A DNA stretch of 64,000 nucleotides from Rhynchopus sp. YZ270_cl-10 (Eukaryota; Euglenozoa; Diplonemea; Diplonemida; Diplonemidae), in NCBI GenBank assembly GCA_964035575.1, contig OZ037862.1, forward strand, positions 124,001-188,000. Direction: 5' to 3'. The notes under the pieces are model-generated. The model made no database searches, was not told the DNA's origin, and was given only the letters and a program-made list of their open reading frames with translations. How positions within the stretch are numbered: position 1 is the stretch's first letter; each line of letters begins with the position of its first letter. The position numbers were made by a program, and so were the translations under genes. Positions 51,358 to 59,508 of the stretch are shown here, in pieces.

Positions 51358-52935
51358 CACCCAACAGTAACATTAGGTAAATACAATTTGTATGGAAAAC
51401 CGCCTATGGTACTGAACATCGAGTGGGTGTTAGAGTGAGAAACGAAGATGTGAAGCGCAGTGAGGGGGAGAATGGGTTGGGTAATAGGGGAATATGGTAA
51501 TGTCAGAGAAGGGGGAAAAGGAATGGGAAAATGTTTCTTTTTTTTTTTTTTGGAGCGTTGCCAAAAACTTTGCCTTGTACAGAAAAACACAAATAAATAG
51601 GGTTAGGGTGGGAAAACGCTTAACAAATAAGGGAAAAAAATGGTTGTCCCCATTTTCATTCCCTCCCCTGCGTGCCAATGAGTATAGTTGGAAGTAAGTC
51701 AGACGTGGCAACGAAGGGGGAATCTGGTGTCTCGTTTCGCTTTGGATTGCGAGTTGGCATAGTGCAAGGTGACTATGTGACTATGTGAAAAATCACTCCG
51801 CCCAATATGCAGTTCACCTCAAGGTGTCTGCGCACACAGCCAACAACCTTCCCGATAGGGGAAAGGTGCAATGCTCAAAACTATGACGTATGGATTTTTT
51901 TAAAAAAAGCCCTCAACTCGCCTTCAGTTGCTTTCTCTCGCATCGCCACTACGTTTTATGGGTTGTAAATACGATTGCCTCCGGTCAGGTATACTATAGG
52001 AGTCTTTTGTGTAAAGACATTTTTTTTAACCCGGACTAAAATACGCAATATTTCGTCCTAAAAACTCAGGGGCCTTTTATTTTCGTTTTCTTTATTTTTT
52101 TGCCGTTATTTTTTTAAATGTTCATATCGTGACAGTGTATCCGACGTTCTTTCTGGGGGGGATGGGGGGGCAAGGGCACCTGCAAATCGGGGGTCTCCGG
52201 ATTCGTGGCCCCGGGCCCCAAAATAGGGGTACCTATGGAGGAGGGGTTTGATCAGATGAATCAGAAGGTAAGCCTCTCATGCGTGATGCATCATTTATCT
52301 GCTTCTGATGCGCACATTTTAAAAAGGTTGGCTTTGGAATACATCCCGCTGTTAAACAAATACTGAGATGTGCAAAAACGGTCATCTCTATAAATACTCT
52401 AGGTGTTACATAGTTCGCCAAAGGTGGTCTCTGGATAACTGATGGAGATTAAGATATTATTTTCAATCGAAACAGATGGAGTTTTGTCCACCAGACAGGG
52501 TCTCTGAAGAACTGATTGAGGAAAGAATGCTCGGAATTTTCCCTTAAACTTCAACAAAAAGAGTAATTTGACAAGACAGTCCAAAAAGGAGCGGTATAAG
52601 AAAGAGAAAATGGGATATCAGTTATCAGATCGATTGTATTACTACTATGTGGGCTCTGGTCACACTTTATGTAAAAGGATGAAGATAGAGAATCGAAGCC
52701 TTGCTTGCAAGAGAAAAAAAAGACATAAATAAATAGGAGGAAAGAACACACCCAGCTCCCAAATAAAGGGTGTCCTAATTTTTATGTCTAAATATTTTCC
52801 CTAAAGTGCACGGCACAAAAAATCTTGGTTTTGGTACCCTCATTGGTACCCTACTTTTTTGGGGGCGTTTTTCCCCTTAGGTGTTCCCCTTCTGGGAATC
52901 CTTGCAGTACAAGACAAAAATAAAATAAAATAAAA

Positions 52936-53042
52936 ATTGAGATGACTCTAAGCCTTAGATAGTCACCCCAAAACAAGCTAAAAGGAGACAAAGATGAAGA
53001 AAAACTTGAAGATGAATGTGCTTCTCGTGCACACACACACAT
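52936..53042. promoter_or_regulatory. Spacer hairpins A and B, copy 8
   Basis: Hairpin A is shortened (CTCTAAGCCTTAGATAG then TCACC). Hairpin B at 53009-53040 is the best of its kind: GATGAATGTGCTTCTCGTGC followed by ACACAC. It sits in the large spacer upstream of the cathepsin gene, about 1.2 kb past the BILBO1-like gene stop codon. Confidence 0.5.
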
Positions 53043-53119
53043 CATTGAGAAGAGTGGACGAGCCTCTCGGCACGTCAAAGATTTAAACAATAATAGATAC
53101 AAGAAGGAGGGGGCGTGTG

Positions 53120-53260
53120 TAATGGTGGCAGTATTGTGATGGGAGGCCATTGGAATACGCAAAATACATCAAAATACAATCACAATACACGTGTTTTGTG
53201 GTGTATTTTGATGTATTTTGCGTATTCCAATGGGCTCTCATCACAATACTGCCACCATTA
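53120..53260. mobile_element. Foldback element with TA ends
   Basis: A 141-base near-perfect inverted repeat: the left arm starts TAATGGTGGCAGTATTGTGA and includes TTGGAATACGCAAAATACAT; the right arm is its complement with only a few differences. The loop is about 20 bases. The TA at both ends suits a mariner/Tc1-type non-autonomous element that duplicated TA on insertion. Confidence 0.7.
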
Positions 53261-54217
53261 GGTGTGAGGGATGGGGATAGGGCGCATGTGACGCTTGGTG
53301 ACGTCGTCATCAGTTTTTGATGTCGTAATGAATACGATTAACAACGCAAAGTGATGAAAGACCCATATCAGAAGGGAAAAAAGCGAAAAAGGTGATTTTA
53401 AATACAAAAAAAAAAAAAAAAGAGGGAAATGGACGATCCCTGGACACGCCCTACATAAAAAAACAAAAAGAGAAAAAAATTGAAATCAAATAGTACTTCA
53501 CGCACTTTTTTGAAAAGAAATAAAAGAAAAATGAATCTTCTTGGTTCGCTTCCTTCCCGTGAAGCAAAAGAAGGGCGACGTTGAAACTGTGCAACGTCCT
53601 TTCTATATCAAGAAGACTCATGAATTACACAGGATAACTGAGGAAGGAAAAGGGGAGGTCTTTTTTTTTTTTGAAAACACCTACAAAAGCGTAGCCTAAA
53701 AGAGAAATAGTTCCTCAGATACGGTCGCCAATCACCCCTCTGACAGGGTAATTGGGCAATCAACAAAAGAAAAAACCTTTGTTCCTTTTACTTACCTCCT
53801 ATTTTTTGTGTCTCGCGGGCAAAACGACAAACGTGCTATAAATGAAAAATGGGAAAGAAGAAGATTTGCAACAAAACAAACCCATCAAAATGTGTGCGAA
53901 TCAAAGAAAAGTTGAAAGAGCAAAACAAATAAGCAATGATTTTGCAATATCCCCTCGCGAGAAAGAAGAAAATAAAAAAACAACATTAAACTTACTTTCA
54001 GTCCAAAGAACTAAAAAGCATTTTGAGAGGGTGCAAAATACCCCCTTTTTTAAAAAAATCAAACGAAAATCATTACACAACCTGTATTCTGTGCGCACCT
54101 CCCTTTAACACAAACCCCTTTCCTACAACACAGAACCCCCCTACACACAATCAATACACATTTAAAAACAAACACCCTCCCCGTACACCCCATCCCTCCC
54201 TCCCTCCCTCCCCCCCT

Positions 54218-55174
54218 TTATCTCCGGAAGCCATCAACCTCCCAATCCTCTGGTTGTACGTGAGAACCTTCACCCGGTCGGCGTCCGGTTCGCGCGATAA
54301 ATTCATCGCGTTCGCGGGAGAGTTGTGCTTCTTGGACGAGAAGGTTTTGTCTTTGCGCTTTGAGACGTGCTTCGTGGGTTAGGATGCTTTGTTCTTCAAC
54401 GATAGGGCTGCCACCAGCACTACTCGCAAACCCTCTATCCACATATGAACGCACCGCACTCCCTTCTCTGTACCCAGAAGGCACCAGAGGTGGTGGTGGG
54501 CTCTCCTCCGTTCTGATGCGGGGTGGCGATGGGTTTCGCTTTGGACTTCTACTACGGCTTCTTGAGGCATCGCCACGTGGCGGGTAGACGGAGGGGTGGT
54601 TTTCGTCCTTCTCCAAATAACGTACTGTAGGGGGCGGTGGATAGAACGCATCTCGGGCAGGTCGTGATGAGGGTGGTGCGGTCTCTTCGTGGCGGTTGAG
54701 GGATTGGCGGGATTCGCGTTCGCGGGTTTGCATGAGGCGTTCTCTTTCTAAGGCTCTGTCGCGTTCCCATTCGCGGTCAAGCTCGCGTTCTCTTTCGCGA
54801 GCACGTTCGCGGTCTTTGATGCGGATGCGTTCTTCGTATTCGTCGTCAAGAAGCGGTTCTGATACGGCCTCAGGTGGAGGGGGTATAGAGGGCTGGCCTG
54901 GGGTAAGGCGGTTTTGTGTAGCGTAGAGCTGCACCCATTCCTTCAGCTGGCTGCTCAGCTTGAGTTCCGCCCACCGCCGGGTCACCTCCTGGTAGATCAT
55001 GAAGCGTGCCACCACGAAGTCTTCAGTAGAGTGTTTGTCCTGCGCCCAGATTTCCATCCGAAACAAACGTTCGACCTCCGACCGCAGCTCGTCCATGCTA
55101 GGTTTAAAGGGGAAGGCGATCTCCATGTTGTGTTTCACACCGATCACATCGGCGCAAACGCACAAAACAAACAT
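54218..55174 (-). CDS. BILBO1-NTD-like domain protein with RE/RS-rich tail
   Basis: A single exon of 318 residues. Residues 1-82 (MFVLCVCADVIGVKHNMEIA ... PSMDELRSEVERLF ... RFMIYQEVTRRWAELKLSSQ ... WVQLYATQN) follow the layout of the ubiquitin-like N-terminal domain of trypanosome BILBO1, a flagellar pocket collar scaffold: an initial beta strand with xADI/V, a charged helix with S-E-x-E-x-x-F, then MYDEEL-x-x-WV-x-L-x-x-x-x-QL and a closing QLY strand. This match decides the start: the next in-frame ATG would cut the first strand. After a proline stretch comes an R/E-rich helix (~110-155), an RSRSRSPKR segment and a short coiled coil. There are no EF-hands, which BILBO1 has. A cytoskeletal scaffold is inferred. 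Confidence 0.75.
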   Translation of the reverse strand: MFVLCVCADVIGVKHNMEIAFPFKPSMDELRSEVERLFRMEIWAQDKHSTEDFVVARFMIYQEVTRRWAELKLSSQLKEWVQLYATQNRLTPGQPSIPPPPEAVSEPLLDDEYEERIRIKDRERARERERELDREWERDRALERERLMQTRERESRQSLNRHEETAPPSSRPARDAFYPPPPTVRYLEKDENHPSVYPPRGDASRSRSRSPKRNPSPPRIRTEESPPPPLVPSGYREGSAVRSYVDRGFASSAGGSPIVEEQSILTHEARLKAQRQNLLVQEAQLSRERDEFIARTGRRPGEGSHVQPEDWEVDGFRR

Positions 55175-55668
55175 TTGGTGTAAATACTAAAAGAAAGAAC
55201 GAAAGGAACAAAGGGTGGGGAAGAGGAAAAAAAAACCCGCCCAGTGTCTGTAGAGGAGTTTTAGAGCCATGTATAAACAGGCATTCTCTGCCGTATATCT
55301 GCGCTGTGTTTGGACTCATGCGAGACAAATGCTATATTATTGCAGACGGACTTCCAATGCTGTAGGACCTAACGTCGGAAGGGATGTCTGAAGAGGAGAC
55401 AGGCCCCCCGACCCCAGCAGCAGCCCCAGCGGACAGAAAGCGCAAAAGGGGCGGTCTGCGTGGACACACTCACTCAACAAAAAAATATTTCCTTTTTTTT
55501 ATGGATGCCTTTTTTCCTCTTTAGCACATCACTATAACACATACATTTCTTCTCTCTCTCTCCCCTCCCTCCCCTCCACAGCAGAGAATAAGACTCGGGG
55601 ACCCGGGACCGGGAACCCGGCTTATTCTCTGCTGTGCCTACCTCCCTCCCTCCCCCATAAAACCCATT
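55175..55668. other. Spacer with a 60-base perfect-armed hairpin
   Basis: About 490 bases between the RhoGAP-like stop codon and the BILBO1-like start. Apart from the hairpin listed at 55577-55636 and a pyrimidine tract (CTCTCTCTCCCCTCCCTCC) I see nothing. Confidence 0.45.
55577..55636. terminator. Strong hairpin just past the RhoGAP-like stop codon
   Basis: CACAGCAGAGAATAAG and CTTATTCTCTGCTGTG are perfect 16-base inverted arms around a GC-rich centre (GGGGACCCGGGACCGGGAAC). It starts 33 bases beyond the stop codon, so it would be in the 3' UTR and fold very stably. A 3'-end or mRNA-stability element is one reading; a tiny foldback insertion is the other. I see no clear target duplication. 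Confidence 0.5.
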
Positions 55669-57462
55669 TCACGACGTTACATTCTTGGAGTAGTAAGTAA
55701 GGATGAAGTTTAGGAGTTGTGCGGCTTGTTGGTGGAGAAGGATGGAGTCGAGGAGGGTGTCTCGAGGGAAGCGGAAGAGGGTGGGGGCGAGGGTGGTGCA
55801 GAGGAGGCGGGGACGGGCTGCGTTTGTGGCGGTGTTTTTGAGGACGGAGGAGAGGAGGGTGAGCCACCAGAGTGCGAGCTGCTGGGAGGCATATGGTAGG
55901 TCGGAGCGTTCGATGAAGCGCATCGGGTCGGAGACATTCAACTCCCGCTCTGCCAGACCACTGTCCACCACACCCAAACACCCCTCACGATTCGCAACCC
56001 CCTCGGTAAACCGCAACATCATTGCCGCAACCAACCTCGCATCTGCCCTCTTCAACCTCACCGGGTCGTCTGCTATCAGCTTCCAATCTTTCGGAACATG
56101 AATTGCGCGGATTTTCGACAACATAAATACATCTTTCATAGTAAGCCCACCAGCCTCAACAAAACGCTCTCTTAAACGCTTGAAAATGAGTGGTACATAA
56201 TGGTTTTGGTCAAGAACAACTCCACACTGTCCGAGAGACAGCCCCAAAGCACCGACCTGGCGTACTACATTGAGGGAAAGGAAGTGTTTGAAACCGTATT
56301 CCGACTCAAGAACGACGAGCTCCCGGACCCCACGCTTTGCTCTGCGTCCTTGGAGGATGAGGGAAATGTGGACCGATTGGGTTTCTCGCTTCTTAACCTC
56401 TCCGTTGCTATTGCTTAATACGTGAAAGTCGTATCCTTTCCCTGACGAATCTGCGGCCGACATTCTTGCCATAGAATTCCCTCTTTCCCGCATCCCTTCT
56501 TCCTCTTCTTTTGGAGTATCCTTTTCTTCAAAAAAATCTGTATGGATCCAGTATCTGTATGCTCTCGAACCAGGGTTTTTTAAGGTAATATCCTTAAATA
56601 CGTGCAAATCGCTTGAGGTTGGCGACTCTACAAAATGATGTCCAGGAGCCACACTGAGAGGGTAGAGGTGGTGCTTTTTCTTCTCCTTCTGGAGGGCAGT
56701 GTTTGTCTCTGCCATTATCGAGAGGAAGAGACGCAGCTTTTCTAATGGGGTGTCGTTCGCTGGGGCGTAGTGCGCGAAGACCCCGGGGGCCTTTTGTTTG
56801 CGAGACAAAGCCGCCTGAAGCTCTGTAGTGTAAACCTCTAATGCCGCCTGTTGTGCTTCCTCCGCAATCGATGTCGGCACTGAAAACACAAATTCCTCAA
56901 GCGTTCTGAGGGCCGCGCTGTCTCGAAGATCTCTTTGAGCGTAACACCGCAAAAAATGGTCGATATGGTGCTGCGGTGTTTCGGTTCCCCGTCTCCGCTT
57001 TTTTGGTGTCGCAGACGCTACGGTTTTCCCCCTCTGTCGATTCGCATGCTCTGGTAGCAACACCGCTGGTGGTTGTGCACTGAACGCATGCTGCAGCCCT
57101 TCCGCGCTTATCCCCATTTCCTCTGCAGTGACAGGTGAGAGAAGGTTTGCGGAGTGTTCACTGCTGCTGCTGTCGAAGTCTGATTCAGAGATTTCCCCAT
57201 GGCTCATAGCATGGCGTGATTGAGGTGACAACACATGCCCCGCAAGAGGTCCGTCCAACCCAAGAGATATGGCCCCCTCAAAGCTTCGTTGGCTCGAATG
57301 CGATGACGTTTGGTGCAAAGAGCTGTCGGCAGCCGTCCGCTTGCTCACAGAGAAGGGGCTGCCCGCACCAGCGTGTTGGTGTGCGAGCCAGCTCTCGAGG
57401 TTGATGCTGCCATGAATGCCTTGTGTTGCAAGAGGCTCGACCGGTTCGCTGTCGGTCCACAT
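55669..57462 (-). CDS. ASH-like plus RhoGAP-like domain protein
   Basis: A single exon of 597 residues. The first 150 residues are Ser- and His-rich and disordered, with a KKRRR basic cluster at about 153. A helical stretch follows (~160-240). Residues ~290-400 look like an ASH/MSP immunoglobulin-type fold (VFKDITLKNPGSRAYRYWIH, then VHISLILQGR and HFLSLNV). Residues ~410-597 follow the RhoGAP layout: VPLIFKRLRERFVEAGGLTMKDVFMLS at its start, an LPYASQQLALWWLTLLSSVL helix, then RLLCTTLAPTLFR. The position of the arginine finger (GIFR in active proteins) reads DVFM, so GTPase activation is unlikely. ASH-RhoGAP tandems with an inactive GAP occur in OCRL and INPP5B, where they bind Rab and Rho proteins and endocytic adaptors; here no phosphatase is attached. 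Confidence 0.7.
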   Translation of the reverse strand: MWTDSEPVEPLATQGIHGSINLESWLAHQHAGAGSPFSVSKRTAADSSLHQTSSHSSQRSFEGAISLGLDGPLAGHVLSPQSRHAMSHGEISESDFDSSSSEHSANLLSPVTAEEMGISAEGLQHAFSAQPPAVLLPEHANRQRGKTVASATPKKRRRGTETPQHHIDHFLRCYAQRDLRDSAALRTLEEFVFSVPTSIAEEAQQAALEVYTTELQAALSRKQKAPGVFAHYAPANDTPLEKLRLFLSIMAETNTALQKEKKKHHLYPLSVAPGHHFVESPTSSDLHVFKDITLKNPGSRAYRYWIHTDFFEEKDTPKEEEEGMRERGNSMARMSAADSSGKGYDFHVLSNSNGEVKKRETQSVHISLILQGRRAKRGVRELVVLESEYGFKHFLSLNVVRQVGALGLSLGQCGVVLDQNHYVPLIFKRLRERFVEAGGLTMKDVFMLSKIRAIHVPKDWKLIADDPVRLKRADARLVAAMMLRFTEGVANREGCLGVVDSGLAERELNVSDPMRFIERSDLPYASQQLALWWLTLLSSVLKNTATNAARPRLLCTTLAPTLFRFPRDTLLDSILLHQQAAQLLNFILTYYSKNVTS

Positions 57463-57592
57463 AGAATGGTGTAAAAAAAGGAAGTCGGGGAGGGAGGGAA
57501 ATATGGCAGCCCCCCTCTAGGGTTGTGTTGTGTTGTGTTGAGGGTGTTGAGGGTGTTGAGGATGAGGGGATGTGGCATGGCACAAACTGTAG

Positions 57593-57718
57593 TGTTGATG
57601 CAGGCACCTCCGACTGACCCACTGTACGATGCCAGCCATCCGGATGAAAGCATAAAGTACCCTGCGGCCTACAACAGAAGATAAAAAGGAAATCGAATGA
57701 CCCGTACCGTAAGAGAAT
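57593..57718 (-). repeat. Conserved 5' block, copy R3
   Basis: Matches R1 across the block (GGCCGCAGGGTACTTTATGC, CATCCGGATGGCTGGCATCG, GTGGGTCAGTCGGAGGTGCC) and R2 over the outer 30 bases. It is 131 bases before the RhoGAP-like start codon; the intervening sequence is pyrimidine-rich (CTCAACACCCTCAACACC repeats, then TTCCTTTTTTTACACC). This copy shows the block is not tied to one protein family. Confidence 0.7.
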
Positions 57719-58189
57719 GAGGATGAAAAATAGAAAAATCTAAACAACAGGAAAGGAGAAAAAGGTGATTTTTGCACAGTTTCTATTTTTTTTCTTTTTC
57801 GGACTGGTGTTTTCCGACGAATCTTTCAAAAACTTATACACATACACTTTCTGAGAAAGACACAAAATAAAACTGGGGAACGGGAGGGAAGCATACAATC
57901 GACCCGGACAAAGGCGGGTGTATCATTTTGATTTTTGTTTAAGCTCGGGGTCAAAAAAGGATATTTGAAAAGACGAAATCGCACAATGTTAGACATCCGT
58001 ACAAATCCTTACAAATATTTGGCCGTTTTAACGGGTAAAAAACACTGTCCGTAAACAAGCCATTTTTGAAAGCTCACATATCGAAACGAGAGACTGCAGA
58101 AAGAGCTTTTGGGTCGTGGGGAGAGAAGTTAGTATGGGGATACAGAGAGAAGTACCGAAGAGACTGATTTGGAACCTAAACAAAGAAAA
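57719..58189. other. Gene-free spacer
   Basis: AT-rich, between 5' block R3 and hairpin copy 9. No gene, repeat or further motif is seen. Confidence 0.4.
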
Positions 58190-58274
58190 GTTGATAAGAT
58201 GAACGCAAGCCTTTCGTGCTTAGTCACCTTCCCCGGGGTTGTGGAAATAAGACGAATGTACTGCACACACATCA
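58190..58274. promoter_or_regulatory. Spacer hairpins A and B, copy 9
   Basis: Hairpin A reads CGCAAGCCTTTCGTGCTTAG then TCACCTT, after GATAAGATGAA. Hairpin B follows 22 bases later as GACGAATGTACTGCACACAC. This gives the shared layout of the pair: GATAAGATGAA - hairpin A - TCACCTT - 20 to 40 bases - GAYGAATGT - hairpin B. It lies 100 bases past the SPRY-like gene stop codon. Confidence 0.55.
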
Positions 58275-58374
58275 TTTACCTCTATCGGTTTGCTGAAGAG
58301 AGAGAGAGAGACACATCACCCGCAAAGAGCAGGTTATCTTCCCAAAATGTCGCCTTTTAAAGCTTGCTGCCTTC

Positions 58375-59419
58375 CTAGTACCCTTTCTTCCCCTTCTTGC
58401 CGTTTTTGCCGCCCTTCTTTCCACCACCACCCATACTCCGCGGACCGCCACCTCCGCCCTTTCCTTTTCCTCCACCCATCCCTGAGAAGCTCGGGGGCGT
58501 CCAGTTTGGCAGCAACTCTACTTGGTCTCCGACGAAGTTCAGAAATACCTGCAGGGTGTAGGGTGTTTGATCATTGTTTCTGTCTTTTCTTTTTTCAAAA
58601 TGGGCCATCTATGATCGTCTCCGCGAGACACGCAACATTGTGAGAGCTAGCAAAAAAATCTCTCGCCGTTCATAGATGCCATATTAGATGGCCCAGACGT
58701 ATCTTACTTGCCACAAACAAAACTCGCATTTTTTAACATACGAAGAGATGCAATGTGTCTGGCGGGAGCCTCATTTCCAGGCCCTCTGAGACCGGTTGGT
58801 TGTTGACGTAGGCGTTGACGCAGACCCTTCCTGGGCGGGTGCCGCATTTGATCACAAACCCCACCTCGACAGTGCGGCCTGCCCAGGGTGCGAAGTTGCG
58901 CTGCTCGCCCTGCACGGAGACGGTGCCGAGGGAGGACGCAAGGAGGGTGGGCACCCAGGAGTTGTTGCTGGGGCGTTGCGCGGGGTCGAAGGAGTGCGAG
59001 GGTGTGAGGCCGACGAGGTATGGGCCTTCTGTGAGGCTGCGCAGTTCGGAGGATGTGATGCGCACACCGAAGGCCGTGCCGTAGCGGAGGGCGCTGCTCC
59101 ACTGCATACCGTACGACCCGTAGGAGTCGGTGATGCCCTGCGCCCCAAGGCTCGCACGGTGGTTGTTCACATCAACAGCAGGGTGGCACAGATGCCACTC
59201 CCCGTTCTCGTACCTCTCGCCCACCCCACGCCCCACCATAGTGTGCTGCCCGCCGCTGGACTTCCATAAATCGTAGCTAACGTCATCGACCCAGCAGCTC
59301 GTCTGCGGGATAGTCTCCTCAGCCTGGATAGCGGTCGGCCCCGCATGAGGTTGGTTGAACTGCACTACACCTTGTTGAGGGTGTCCTTGGGGGGCCTTTT
59401 TGGACTGTTTGTTTCCCAT
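58375..59419 (-). CDS. N-myristoylated SPRY-like protein with Gly/Lys tail
   Basis: Exons at 58742-59419 and 58375-58548 join at phase 0 (donor GTATGTTAA, acceptor CCCTGCAG) to give 283 residues. The start MGNKQSKKAP fits the N-myristoylation signal (Gly2, Ser6, Lys7), predicting membrane attachment. Residues ~45-245 form a beta-rich domain whose end (VCVNAYVNNQPV ... LHLFVFLNFVGDQVELLPNW) resembles the last strands of SPRY/B30.2 domains, a protein-interaction fold. The tail is GMGGGKGKGGGGG-type with alternating Gly and Lys. The 193-base intron contains a 71-bp TIR element (58607-58677). SPRY assignment is by strand pattern only; the partner is unknown. Confidence 0.7.
58607..58677. mobile_element. 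TIR element, CTATGATCG family, intronic copy
   Basis: Seventy-one bases from ATCTATGATCGTCTCCGCGA to CTCTCGCCGTTCATAGAT, flanked by GCC on each side, a possible 3-bp target duplication. Its position inside the SPRY-like gene intron does not disturb the splice sites. It is almost all inverted repeat. Confidence 0.65.
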
Positions 59420-59508
59420 TTTTTTTGGGAAATCCCGACCTCTCGGCCCCTGTAAAGTGTGGTGTGGTGTATCAATTGAGGGGAAAAAATGACGACCTTT
59501 TTTCATAA

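Larger units (their letters stand above)
51099..54217. other. 3-kb gene-free spacer
   Basis: AT-rich, with homopolymer runs. It contains a TIR element (51265-51357), a spacer hairpin pair (52936-53042) and a large foldback (53120-53260). At 52250-52300 a short string (GATCAGATGAATCAGAAGGTAAGCCTCTCATG) recalls hairpin A without its right arm. No coding frame of merit is seen, so this is the longest unexplained gap after 33.3-37.4 kb. Confidence 0.5.
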
